From Cardinalis cardinalis (taxonomy: Eukaryota > Chordata > Aves > Passeriformes > Cardinalidae), in assembly GCA_014549065.1 (NCBI GenBank), contig JACDOX010000085.1, forward strand, positions 1,720,396 through 1,784,395: DNA of 64,000 nucleotides, written 5' to 3'. How positions within the stretch are numbered: the stretch's first letter is position 1; the number at the start of each line of letters is the position of its first letter. This document shows positions 11,456 to 25,100 of the stretch, piece by piece. The notes beneath the pieces were generated by a model, which was not told the origin of the DNA, searched no databases, and saw only the letters and a program-made list of their open reading frames with translations. The position numbers and the translations under genes are program-made.

Positions 11456-14400
11456 TCAACTTACTGGCCATTTGGAAACCTTCTTGAGCATTAACTTTTT
11501 GAAGTTATGGAAGGAACACTACATGTTGTTCTGGTTTCCTATCTTAAAAACTATATAGTAGAGAAAGGTGAGAATTCTCANGATATGGAATGCTTCTATT
11601 AAAGGAATAACAAGTAGATTAGGATCCTCAAGCCTGAAAAGAGATGCAGAATATAAAGTGTTCCAGAAGCTTATGCAGTTGCTATGGGGAAGGTATGAAG
11701 TGCTCGCCTCCCAAGGCAAGGCAGGAACAAACTGTCCTGTGCTATGTGACTGAAATGTGGGATTACTTGATGTGGGACAGATAAAAAATTACTGCTTCAA
11801 AAATCCAAAGGACAGAAGATACATGATAATATGAAGAGAATATGTTTGGCTCGGGAAGACCTGGGGCAGTCAGTGGCAGNTGACATCCTGAGGAGATATT
11901 ACTTGTGTGCCATATTCTTACACCTTCATTGAGACATCACACTTGGCCACTATTGGAGATGGGCGGGTGACTTGATGGATCTTTTCTTTGGGTCCCAATT
12001 GGATGCTAAACATGAGGAAAAGTACTTTTAAGATTGATCTTAAGTAACAGTTTAGAGTTTTATGGCCATTTGTTCTAAACCTATTTTGGAGTAACCTTTT
12101 CTTCATGTCTTATCTTCAGGATCTGTTGAAGAAANGACTAATGAAGTTACTGCCCCAAAAAGTGGGGGAAATGCTGCAAATTATGGAAGGAGATGCCCTA
12201 CTCAACCCAGTAGGATTCTCTCATTGTGGAATCTCATTGTGGAATAACCTCTGCAAGCTTTGTGGACTCTCCATGAAATGGACACGTGGAGCCNTATCTC
12301 TGCCAAAAGCACCTATTTCAGTGTTGGACTGGATTTGCTTTGAAATGGTGAAAAAAGATCCCACAAAATCTCTTTAAGAAGTGAGAGCTAAAAGAGAATT
12401 GAACCTGATTCACTGAAATATCTGTGCAGCTTGTCATATAGTTGGTTTTATTGTTTTACTTATTATTATTTTTAATAACCTGAAAGGTTTGGATAAAAAA
12501 CTCTTGCACGATGAAAAGCTCTTGCACTGATTTTTACCAAGGTCTGGAAGTTAAACTTACTGTGAATTTTTATAATGCCAGTGCAATAATTTTGTTTGTA
12601 AGGGTGCTTTTAAAANGTGTATATTAAACTGTTGATGCAAAGCTGCAAATGTAGAAGTTGTTATAGTGTAAATACACTAAATTTATAGTGTCTCTTGTAA
12701 AAAGTTTCATTGTTATTCTGAAATAACCTGGAATCTGAGATTTTATAAGTAGATAAATCANATCAGTGGTGTTGGCATACAAGTGCATTCTTTGTAGTTA
12801 GAAATGATGTAATATGATGACTCTTGCAAGAGGCATTTTTAGTCCAGTGATGTTGGAAATTATTTTCCTAATGCTGAAGCATTTGAGAGAGGGAACATGA
12901 CCAAAAGAAACCCTGTTGATTAACAACTACTCCAAGGCATTATGAAACATTAACAAACAATACCTGGAAAATGATTTATATTAATGCTAGTGATACCTAA
13001 AATTGTGCTAATGATAAAATTGTGTGGAGAATTTCCTCAGGAGTTTTTCTGGTTTTGAACTGACGCTAAGAGTTTGGTGCCACCATCAGCAAATACTGAT
13101 AGATCTTAAAATGTCAATGCACAATTGTTCTATGCCACACCTCATTGAATACTAGAGGTGGAATTAAGGAAATATTTACTAAGAACACTGTGGCTGTACT
13201 TCCTTATGAACTCTTGAAATGTCTTTCAGTATTTTCTTGTAAAATTACTGGAGTAACTTCTTTATTTTTGCATATTCTCATTTTTAAATGTTTTCCAAAT
13301 GCTCTATCTTTTAAAAAATTCAGAAGAACACTAAACTTGAAGGNCTGCAATGTGATTTCTCCTTTACTATCCACAGGGTTTAGGAGGTGTATGCAATTTG
13401 TTTCCTCCTTTTAATGGAACTGCAATGTGACACCACTGCCGTGTTACAATGGCCTGATTAAAAAAACCAAACAAGCTCCTCCCTTAAAACCTGTAGATCA
13501 GATTTCATTTGCAATAATTTTTTTTTTAAATTTCATTTCATTTTTCTGAACAGAAAGAAATGCTTTTTCTGATTCCCCATAGTTTCACTTTTAAAGTGAA
13601 TTATGAAATATGGTGTTTAATAAGGGGAATGATTACTAGTAGCTATAAATTGAGCCAAAATTCATATATGTAGTTCACATACTTATTCTGTGAAAACCAA
13701 AATTTTCTATTCAAGTGTTGCAATAATAATTACTAGAGTGAATTGAGCAGGCCTTTGCATTCCTTGTATATTAGAATGTAATTAATGCTAAATCAAATAT
13801 CAATACTTAATGATNCATAGGATGGTAGCTAGAGTGCAACTTCACTCAAAAGTTATGTGGAATTCCAACTAGTTTACTAGTATGAATCGTGCAAGTTTTA
13901 GAAATGAAATGTAGGAGCTGATCCATCAGTTAAGGAGGATGTTAAGCACAGAAAAGCACTAAAGCAGTAGAAGGTTACTGAGATGGTGAGTCCAAGCAAT
14001 GAGACAGACAGTACTTGCTGTGCAGCAGTGATATCTGTTGTAAGTATTGTAACTATTTTTTGAAAATGCATCCAGTTACTGTTTCATGCAATCANTTTGC
14101 CTTCTAAACCAGGAAGGCTAATACTAAACACAAACTGGAATCATCTGCAGTTACACATTAACAAATATTTTAACACTATTTTAGTTTCCTGATATCCTTA
14201 TCAGCTCTGCTCAATGCAGCACAAAGTCCATTCACAGAACTACATTGTTGACTGGAGGGAAGCTCTTGGACATGTTTAGGACTGCTTGCTGTTATGTGAA
14301 CAGAGTTGCACAGCTAAAAGAATTCCTCTAGCCATTGAGGAAAAGTGCCATGCACGCTGTTTAAAATCTTAGCCAAAATCACAAAGAACCAAACTAGTTC

Positions 14401-15189
14401 CAGAAGNGTGGCTACAGGAGTCTTTTCCATCTAGTTAAGTCTTAAAACTAGCTCAAAATGTCATCCTACAGTCCACTAAAGGAAAAATGCCAACTCCCAG
14501 CTTCCAACTATGTCAATGGATTAAATGCTTGTTAGACTTAAAACGTGGACTGCATCTAATGGAAGTTTTCTTGTGGTATATAGTGTTTGCTTAAATGGGA
14601 ACATCTTCATCAGGGAAAGATTAAATTATTAATAACGCCTACAAAAANCTGTTTGGTGTGACTTGTGAGAGTTGCTGGGAGAAACATAATTATTACAGTA
14701 GGAGTTTGTGTAGAAAAGAAGCATGAGTGTATACCAAGTAGACAGGGCTAAGGTCAAATCCTGGCACGTGTTGCTGCAGCTAGATTGTGTGAGTGGGTGA
14801 AGTAANTTTTACATATTCAGCCAAAGTAAGCTTTGAGCAGAATGGATGTTACTGAAGAACTACACAGGAAATNCGAGTCTCTGTTCATACTTACCCGNGT
14901 TGCTCTAGCAGTAGAATTTGTGCATGTGTCCAATCTTTGGGAGCAAAACCAGTTACTAGCTTGAGACAGAAAAGTCCATAACATATTTTGTTTAATAACT
15001 GGTGCTCTAATATAGACCTAGCCTTCACAGGGAGGATGAAGACATCCAGAAACCTCACTTGAAGTTCCTATGCCTCTGTTCTAGCAAATCCATTATTACT
15101 CCCCAAGGTCAAACTCCGCTTTGTTTAGAGCAGGTTCTTGGCCCTCTTTTATCTCCATTAAGTTGTTCGGACCATTTAGTTTAACCCTT

Positions 15190-16199
15190 CGGATTGCAGT
15201 TTTTAGTTGATAACGCAGGCTGGCCGTGCCCTTGGTGCCGCCTGTGCTGNGAGGGGCTGCCAGCGACTCCCACCGCGAGCGGCGAGCGGCCCAAGGGGTC
15301 GGGGAGCGCTCCCTTGCGAACCATGCCGGGATGGGATCGCTCCACCATGGCCCTGGGGATAAATCTGGATTTCTGCTCACGCACCNCGGCACGCTGGGAA
15401 TGCTACCGGGAGTCAGAGTTAAAACCAGAACGGTGACGAGAGTAAAGCTTCCCGCCTCCCTTGCCCGTGTTCATCCTCGCGTACGGGGCGATAAACGACC
15501 TCTCCGTGCCCCTGCCCGGCTCCTTCGGTCCGCCCGCACCACGGCGGGCGNGGGCAGAGCCGCGGCTGCTCCCTCCCGGCGCTCCCGGCCCGTTCAGTGG
15601 AGCCGCCCGGCGTGTCGCTCCGTGCCCGCTCAGTGCCACCGCCCGGCGGTGCGGCTCGGCGCCTTCTCACTGGTGCCACCCGGCGGTGCCGCTCCGTGCC
15701 CGCTCAGTGCCGCCGCCCGGCGGTGCCGCTCCGCGCCTTCTCACTGGTGCCACCCGGCGGTGCCGCTCCGAGCCTGCTCAGTGGAGCCGCTCCGTGCCCG
15801 CTCAGTGCCGCCGCCCGGCGGTGCCGCTCCGCGCCTTCTCACTGGTGCCACCCGGCGGTGCCGCTCCGTGCCCGCTCAGTGCCGCCGCCCGGCGGTGCAG
15901 GCCGGCGGTGCGAGGGGCGGTGCCACCCGGCGCGGTTTCCGCCCGGCCGCGCCGTTTCCGCCGGAGCGACATGTGGCGGCGCGGGCCACAGCCGGGACGC
16001 GCCGGGCGCGGGGCGAGGCGCCGCTGGCCCCGGTAGCGGGGGCGCGGCCGCCACCGCAAGGCAAGGGGGGCCAGGAGGGGGGACCCTCGGGAGGGGAGCA
16101 GCGGCTCCCGCAGCTCTCCCTGCCGAGGAGGGGCCCGAGAGGTGCCCGGGCCTCCGAGCGGTGCTCACGCGGCTTCCCCTCCCCGCAGGCGCCGTGNCC
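15190..16199 (+). promoter_or_regulatory. RRN3: RRN3 CpG island / 5' region
   Basis: GC- and CpG-rich for about 1 kb up to the RRN3 ATG. It includes the minisatellite at 15612-15894. A consensus-like acceptor (tccccgcag) ends at 16188, just 11 bp before the first clear RRN3 ATG. This suggests that an upstream exon is spliced here and that the true transcription start lies within this island. I could not define that exon. Confidence 0.55.
15612..15894. repeat. GC-rich minisatellite with alternating 37-bp A and B units
   Basis: Two related 37-bp units alternate. The A unit has 'cgtgcccgctcagtgccgcc' in its middle; the B unit has 'cgcgccttctcactggtgcc'. Both start 'gtgccgctcc' and end 'cccggcg'. 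Order: A 15612-15648, B 15649-15685, A 15686-15722, B 15723-15759, a rearranged 61-bp A-like segment 15760-15820, B 15821-15857, A 15858-15894. A degenerate tail runs to about 15932. The array is thus a 74-bp higher-order repeat with one disrupted period. Confidence 0.9.
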
Positions 16200-19100
16200 A
16201 TGCTGGGAGCGGACGAGTTCATCAGCTCCCCGCCCAGGAAGACGGTGCGGTTCGGGGGGACCCTGACCGAGATCCTGCTTAAGTACGAAAAGGTGACTGC
16301 GGCTTCTCGGGGGCCTGCGCCGCGTCCCGGCTGCTGTTTCTGGGGTCGTTCCGTGAGAAGCCTCTTTTCGCCTTACGCAAGACCGTGCCTGAAGGATTAG
16401 GGAAAAATATTGAAGGTGGCTGAGCGTTGTAGGCTTGTGCCNGGCGGTATTGCTGTGCGAGCAAAAAGATTTCCCCCGTGAGTCAACCTGTGTGGCCGGG
16501 TGAATGTAAAGCCTGGCTTATGTGCACAGGGATCCAGCTGTGTCTGCAGGAGAGCAGCTGAAAATGAGCCAGCAGCCTCGGCTTCTGGATAGCACCTTGT
16601 TACTGCTGCTTCAGCTTTCCTGAGCTGGCTGTCTTGTATTCTTCATAGACCTGTTCAGTAGTTGGTTGTTCAGATACATTGATGAAATTGGTGAAGGAAA
16701 AAAAAAAGGAAAGTAATTTGTTTATTTTTGTTTCCCCTGGTAGGGTGACACCACAGATTTTGAGTTGTTAAAACATCAGCTGTCAGATCCAGACATAAAG
16801 GTAAGACTTTNATAGTCACGGGTCTGATGATTTAAAGTTCATCTGTCTGACTGTAATCACCAGACAAGTCATTCTGGTGCTTACACAAATCCTTTGCTTT
16901 AAATTGTATTTAACAGCTTTTTTTTCTTTGCAGAAACCATCAGAATTAAAGCCCTAAATGGGAAAAAAAAAAAGTCTATTTATACATATATGTATATGCA
17001 GGATTTTTCTAAATGGTGTCTCATGCTTACTGACTCTGCTCTACCCTTTGAATCTGTCTTTGTTCCAGATACCATCTTTTTAGGTCACTGATGCTTGATT
17101 ATAGAGACACTTCTGTAAATCAGACTGTGGTTTCAGACTTTCATAGCATTAAAGTTGCATTGAATTTTACCCTCTGTTCTCACTAAATCTGGTTTCATTA
17201 GGCACCATCGTACGTATGCATTTAGTAGTTACAGCCAGAAGTATTTTTTCACAGCTCTTCTGTAAAGCTATGAGTACCTGCCACATTTGCTGTTTCAAGA
17301 GTTGAATGTCCCTTCTGCTTAAACTACAGCAAAAGAGCAGAGAAAATGATGATGGAATACCATTTCTTTTAAGTTCTGTGTGAGGGAGGTTTCATGCCTT
17401 GCTCAGTCTGATTGAAGCCTTCATGGCAGGGTGTTGGTTTAGGAGTTGCTGTGAATGTATTTGCATTCAAGAACTTCCATTGGTGAGGGCCCAAACTGAA
17501 ATTCCTTTCATAGTGTGAAAACAATTTTTGTTTATAGTCTTAATCTTTGACTTCTAAGGATTTTGGTATTTTCTGCTAATAGGTANTACTGTTTATTGAA
17601 ATAGTTACCTATTTTTTCTGCTTATTCTAAGGATGCCCAGATCATTAATTGGCTGCATGAATTTCGAGCTTCTGTTGCATATTTGACCAAAGAGCTTGGA
17701 CAACTGGTCAACATTTTGCTGGTAAGTGTCTTTTGGTGTGCTACATGGGAAGATTAAGAGTTTAATACTCAAAACATCCTTCTTTGACATCTTGATCTTT
17801 NCTTACTTTTAGAAACTGCCATGGTTGAGGAGGAGCCGAGAGGTAGTGGAAGAATATCTGGGTTTTCTTGGCAACCTTGTGTCNGCACAAACTGTCCATC
17901 TCAGGCCCTGCCTCCGGATGATCGTGGCACAGTTTGTGCCCCGTAAGTTGCTGCTCTCTTACTCGGCTTTGTTTGCTCATCAAAATCCCGAGATAGAGAA
18001 GTTCTGTATAAATACAGTCCATAACACAATTAATTATTGGGTAATTGAGTTTTTTCATGTTGGTTGTCATACAGACAGTTTTCTGTACCTNGATTTTAGA
18101 AGACATATTCTGGGTGCTAATACAGGTCCTGTTCTGAAGATGTCTTGGAAATGAATGAACTGTATAATATTTTTACTACTAAAAAACCAAAAGCTGAAGT
18201 GTGAGGATCANGTCAGATGTTTTCAAGAACCTCCTGGTTCTGTAAATAAAACAGTCTTTAAGAAAGTCTTGTGGCTAATTTTGATGTTTTAGTCCCGATG
18301 GAGACTGTTGTTCAGTGTGTTTGCTATTGAATTTGTTGCCTATAAAATTTATACAATTTTGATATAATAATCTCATTTTTTTGCTAGCTCGAATAACCAT
18401 CAGAGAAGATGATGTGGATATTTCAGATTCTGATGATGATGATGAAAGTGAGTNTAAAGGATATAGATATATATGCTGCTGTAGTGCCTTTACCAAAAAA
18501 GTATCCAGTGCATGTTGCTCCTTTTTTACAAAATTAATTGAGCTGAGTTCAAGTAAACGATGAAGAAATAGCCTTAAATTGCAAAGTCAAACACTCTCTT
18601 GTACTCGAATCAATGGTGTGCTGACCCACTCCTTATTACTGTGGAACTATTCCTGTTGGTGCAGTATCTGTAGGAATAGAATGCACAGGGAAACATTCCT
18701 AGCCCTAGATTGTTTCAAAGCCACAGAAAAGTTAGGAGTTGTTTGGTTTCCATTTTATTTACCTCAATGTACACCCCTGCAAAAGAACATTTTGGCAANT
18801 GCAGTTTCCTTGGGAATCTTTCCATTGTGTAGTTGATATGAACTGTTTTTGCTGGTTCCTGATTTAGTTTTCTGTAACCAAGTGCATAAGAATTCTTTTT
18901 TCTTTCTGTAGACATTTCTGCAAACTTCGATACATGCCACAGAGCATTGCAAACTGTTGCAAGATACGTTCCTTCGTAAGTACAGAACCCCTTGGGCTNG
19001 TGTGCCCTTTCCTTGCAGATTTAAAGCTTGGGAACTGATGGGTTTTTTCNTCTTAATTGGAAGTATAACACTTCATTTCATTGCATGATTTTTCCCAGTA

Positions 19101-22100
19101 TTCACTAACTGGTAGAATGCTTTATACAAACAAAAGTTTCTGCCAGGCATCAGCAGCTGAAATCCTGTTAACAGAAATGGGAGGTAGGAAAAGTCTTGAT
19201 TGTGGCTTCTGTATTCTATATTCTATAGTGATATTTGAAGTGGCTTCTAACAAGTGCATTGTGAAAATCTGCCACTTATTATCTATCCTGTGATCCTTGC
19301 CAAACCACATTTTATACAATTGCTTACCTTAAAATAAAGTTCCTGTGAAATGAGCTTGTTCCAATACATCTTTAGAGTGCTGGAGTTCAATGTTTGCAAA
19401 ACTATAACTTTTAGGTCTGATTTTTGGTTTTTAATTAATTATAGGACACCACAGTTTCTCATGCCGATACTTGTGGAATTCTTTCCTTTCATTAATAAAT
19501 CAGAAAGGACTCTGGTAAGAGCCGTGACTATTTTTGTTGATTTGTTCATCTGTTTATCTAAATGTATAAATGTTCTGTATAGTATTATAACTGATTTGAT
19601 GGCAGTCCATGCAGATTTTTGAAGAATATTGTTACATATATGATAATTACATATATATATAATTATATATATAATAACCATGTAGAGAGTCGTGTCTGTG
19701 AGTCATGTCTGTTTAGTGTAAGGCTGTCCAAGCATTCTGAGTTTCTTNTGCACAAGTATTGTGTTCATCTTTAATGACATCACCATATATTTTTTTCACT
19801 GGATTGTTTTCTTAATCAATGCACACCATGGATCTCCTTGATGAGGAGTCTCAGGTTGTCTCGTTTGTTAGTTAATACATTGGTTGAACACAATCTGTTT
19901 AAATCTNTTTTTGGGTCTTTAGGTAACAAATCAAGAAACTTGTTTTCTAGAAGTCCTTTGCAGAAATTTGACTTTCTGTTAACACTGTTATTGATACCAG
20001 TTAATTCTGTGTTATAGGAATGTTATGTCCATAACCTGCTGCGAGTTACTGTGTATCTNCCAACTCTGAGGCTTCAGATTCTGGAGCTTATTATTGAAAA
20101 GCTGCTGAAGTTGGATGTAAGTTTATTCTGTGTTATCTTTTATGGAAGGTTGGCATTAAAATACACAGAGTAGGAAATAAAATATGCTTCATTTTTAGAC
20201 TCTACAAAAAATGCCCTTGTGATCATGGGTGTAAACCCAGCCAAATGTACTCTTCATTCCCAGGATAAAGATGTTCCCACACCTGAGGGTACCGTATGGT
20301 GTGTGCTGTTCCACCCTGCCTGGAGTCTCTGCCAGAATCCAAATAACTGTCTTGTGGTGATCAGTGCTAACGTGAATGTGCTTCCCTTTGTGTGTTCAGT
20401 TGGTTGTGTCACTTCTTTGAAGTAAAAGGATCTCTTTGAAGTAAGAAGTCCTAGAAAAAGGCAGGAGGGCTAGCCCTGTAAATGATCATGGCTTTTTGCC
20501 TCACTGTGTAACAGTCTGGGCAGAGCAAATGCTGGGGAGGTAAAGTTTCAGAAATGTTTGGAGTGTTCATTCGTTTATGGCACATCATTCTTTTCTAAAA
20601 TGTTTATTTAGTTCAGGACAGAATCTAGTCAAGAACTTACTCATGTTCCTTTCATAGAAATAGTAAAAAAACTGATTTCATATTATTGTCATGGTTTTAT
20701 AGAAATGAATTTCTTTTTTGTGACTGTAGGTTAGCACTCCACAGCAAGATATTGAAGATGCTGAAGAAACTGCTAATAACTGTGCNAGCGAGGAAAAATC
20801 TACAGAGGAGGGACTTTTTGACATGGTCGGTAATCTTGTTCTATTAAATTATTTTTTAGTAAAATTATCACTTCTGAAGTAGCAATGAACTAAGTGTAGA
20901 AATTCATTATTACTTTGTTATTACTGCACTGCACACAGCTCTTGAAACCTGAACAGCTGACAAATGATTAATGTGTTCTCAGGTATTGACTTTATTCATG
21001 TAAACACCCAGTGCTACATCCAGCAAATAAATTTCATTATGTAAAAACACAAGCAGCTGTGCAATAAAGCTAGTTAAAGAATTCATGATACTTGGCTTAG
21101 TGTGCAAAAATTTCCTTGTACAGTATAACGAGATACTGCTTGTTAAAAAAAAAAAGATGAAATTTTAGCATATTGCTGAAAGATAAATTTAGCTTGACTT
21201 TTCCTGTAATTGCTGTCTCTGTGATTTGTGTATTTAAAAGCTGCATGTGCCATTTTATCTACCAGGAGGAAGATGAAGACAGAAAAGGCGACAAAGCTGT
21301 CTCTCCCAATATTGAGAGAATGGCCCATCCTCTTGCAGAGCGCCTGGACATCCTGATGACCATCCTGTTCTCGTACATTAGAGATGTTTGCCATGTGGAT
21401 GGTGAGAACACTTGCTCTGTAACCAAGTTTGTTGTTTTGTTAACAAGTATGAAACACTTAGGAGGAGTTCTGTCTCGCTGTACTGTGNGATTGGCAGAGT
21501 TCTGCTCTTTAACATGCTGTAGTTCACATTTCTGCCTCTGCCCAGGTGCTGGGAGAGGTACAGTGAGAACTTCAGAGGTGTGGTCTTCACTTGGAGACAT
21601 TCTGACTCCATTAACATGATAACTGTATCTAAACTGTATACAGTATAAATGTTTTTATCAAATGCTCTACTNGAGTGTTAGAATTATGGATCCTTTCAAC
21701 ATCACAAGGACTGAAAGTAGATCAAAACAACCAGACACATCAATCAATTGCCTTTGTTACAGGGNAAAAAAGAATAAAGAAATANCTTTCATTGTTNTGT
21801 ACTAAGAGTTTGAATTNTTCAGATTTNTATATTTAAAACAATATTTAGAAACCATTATGCTGTATCTTCTCCACATAATCAGGTGATTTATTTGTGTTTT
21901 TTTCTTGCTCTTCTAAGCTAACACATTATTGCAAAGTTTGCTTGTCTAGCAGCTTTATATATGTGCACACTCACACAGAGAGATTCTTCATTTACACCAC
22001 CTTAAAAAGCAGTAGAATTGTACACCTGGATTTTTAGATGAGAGATAAACTGAGAGGTCAGGTTGACAGTTTTTATTTACGTATTCTTACTCGTGTAGAA

Positions 22101-25100
22101 AGATAGAAGTACCACTTCTGCAGCATTAGGGCAGGGAAAAAACCCTGAAATGTTTCATTTTGTTCTGTTTTTTGTTGTGTAGGCAAGCTCGACATCAGCA
22201 ACACGAAGGATTTGTATCGGGATCTGGTTTCTGTTTTTGACAAGCTCATTTTACCAACCCATGCTTCGTGTCATGTACAGTATTTCATGTTTTACATCTG
22301 TAGCTTTAAATTGGTGAGTAACAGGTGGTTTTAAAATGCAGTGTCCTCTGTCATTTCTGCATCTTTGTTTTGGTTTATTTTTACAAAGCAGTTTTCTCTG
22401 CTGTAATTCTACTCTGAAGGTAGCAAGTACATTAGTATCTTCACTTTCTTTTCCTTCTCTGTTACTCCTTTCTTTTTCTTTATGGTTGCTCTTCCCATGT
22501 TGTTNATGAACCACTTAGAGATGGAATCTTAGCAAGTGTGAAGGAACAAACCTGGTTAAAACTGATCTCTTTGACAAGAATCAGTTGGACTCTTGCACCC
22601 AGGACGTGCGATGTAAATTTCTTCAGCATCCCAAAACTATTGCAGAGATGCTGTCTGTTAGCTCTTTGATTTTAAAATCGTGTCTGCTGTTATTTGTTCC
22701 TCCACCCCTCCATTGTCCCATCTCTCTCAACAAACTGTTCTTTCTTTTACAACTGAGTATAGAAAAAGACACAGAAATGAATGCTCTTCCATCATATGTG
22801 CGTGTGGTTATTTACTGCAGTTATAGGTAGATTTTTGTAATGGTTTGGTTATGGAAATTATGGGAGTTGAGTATTAGGAATCTCTTGCTTAAACAGTGTC
22901 ATCTCACAATGTCTGTGTATCTTTTTTTCCAGGGGTTGGCTGAAGCATTTTTAGACCATCTTTGGAAGAAACTGCAGGATCCAAACAATCCTTCAGTAAT
23001 CAGGCAGACTGCTGGGAGTTATATTGGCAGCTTCTTGGCAAGAGCTAAATTTATTCCCGTTGTGTAAGTTGTTTTCATACATGAGCAGAACCAAACAATT
23101 CATGCTATTGTGGAGCTTAAGTAGAGAATTGGTCTTCTATTCCCACTGCTTTGTCAGTAAGCCTGAATCAAGAGTCTTGTTTGTCCTTTCAACAATACTG
23201 GTTCAGTATTGTCTTGAAGCTTCCAGGAAAACACATGCAGGATGCAGACTGATGATTGCTGAGGTTCATGACTTGCTGTTTAGGGCTTCACTAACCGAGA
23301 GGCGCTGAGCAGGGGTAGGTTGTGCTGACTTCAGGCAGTCATGGATTCTCAGTATCTGATGTTTTCAGTACCCAGTGTTTGGCACTTTCGGCAGGCTTTG
23401 GATCAGGGAGGTCATTTGTTCTACTGGTAGAGAATGGTTAAAATGTCTTCCTTTGTATGTACACATCCTGTATTTTTGTGCTGTTCAGAGTGGGTGTGGT
23501 GACTTTTACATTGGAGTTAGTTGGATGTTGGAATACCTGGTGGACATGGGAGGCATTGCTCTGTATACCTGTAACNAAGGATTCTGGTTGTTTACTGTGT
23601 GTTCATGGGTTCATCTCTTCTGGCATCCTGTCCTTTCACTGTTTGGGGTTTTCAGTGCTGATTGATTCATTTTATGCTGAGATAAAAGAGAAAGCTTGTA
23701 ACAGAATCAATTTTTCTACAAAGATATTTTCTTACTGATGTTCTTATAACCACTGAGATTCTTGAATATTTGTTGNATATATTTTCTACGCCATTTCAGG
23801 TGTTATTTTTACACTTCTTTTTTCTCCCTGCACTACAGTACAGTAAAAGCATGTCTGGATCTTCTGGTGAACTGGCTGCATAAATACATTGACAATCAGG
23901 ATAAAGGAGCTAATGCCTACTGTGATGTAGCTCTCCATGGGCCATTCTATTCCACGTGTCAGGCAGTGTTCTATACACTTATTTTCCGTCATAAACAACT
24001 TCTAGATGGAAATTTAAGGAAAGGTGAGTATATTAGGTTTGAAAGGATTCATTAGAAGTTTTACTGTTACTATGTTTTATAGTGGTAAATTCAGTCAAGT
24101 ATCTGATGGCAAGGTTATTTTGTTGTGCTCTAAATAAAATAAGATGGCTTGTACACATGTTGGGNCCAGACCTCCACTGTGAGAGTGCCCCAGGATGTGC
24201 TTCTGTGGTGGTGTTGCAGAGTGNATGCATGTCACACTGGAAATTCTTAGCAACTAAGTTCAGTCTATATGATACCTAATTTATNTTTGCTAATTGTTCT
24301 TATTTTGAAGGTCTGTCATATCTGCAGAGTTTAAATTTTGAGCGCATTGTCATGTGTCAGCTAAACCCCCTGAAGATTTGTATCCCTTCTGTTGTCAACT
24401 TGTTTGCTGCCATTACCAGGTATCTGATCCTTTACTTAAGTAAAGCTTGGTACAGGTTTTGTGTGTATCTAAAACCAGCACAGGGTTTTGTTAGGCACAG
24501 TCTTGAATATTACCTGAGACCTAACACTGCCCATATTCCAGGTGGNATAAGTTTATTCCTAGGTTAATTTCAATGGAATCCTGCAGTTGTATGAAATGGA
24601 TTGCTCTGTGCTGGAGCCAGTGTGGTTGTACTTGGAATAAAGTTTATAGAAGCTTAGAGGAACAGAACAGACTCCTTACCTTGTGACTATCTTGCAAACT
24701 CGCAATATCAGCTGGAAAATGGAAGATAGAAGTGATATTCGTTCAAAAATAACTTTGTGTTTTCATACCATCCATCTGAAAATCTTGCTTTGGGTGTGCT
24801 GGAAGTGCTTATCTTTTCTTTATTCCCTTTTTAAAAGGAAATACCAGTTGGTGTTCTGCTACACAATTATTGAGAGGAACAACAGGCAGTTCATCCCCGT
24901 TGTGCGGAGCGGCACCGGGGGCGACCTTGTGCAGACCTGCACCAACCCCCTCGACAGCTTCTTCCCCTTTGACCCCTACATACTCAAAAGGTAGAACTGG
25001 AAAGTGAACAACTCCTTTGTGCCTTCTAGAAAATTATAAATACAACCTGTAGCAAACTGTCAGTGTTTCTGCTGCTCACTTTACTCCCTGATCCTTTGTA

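Larger units (their letters stand above)
9641..15180. other. Long intergenic stretch between the TMEM238-family gene and RRN3
   Basis: About 5.5 kb of AT-rich DNA. I see no recognisable gene. It contains an (AAAT)n run at 10902-10918, an A/C-rich low-complexity tract at 11275-11455 that starts with a (CA)n run, and one possible but unsupported exon at 12120-12247 (see findings). Nothing else structured was noticed. Confidence 0.5.

Noticed and set aside
11219..11558. Lys/Pro/His-Thr-rich open frames
   Set aside because: Direct translation of the (CA)n and A/C low-complexity tract.
15226..16400. Long Pro/Ala/Arg-rich open frames across the RRN3 CpG island
   Set aside because: They arise from stop-poor GC-rich minisatellite units; the 37-bp period shifts frame at each unit and several frames are open at once.
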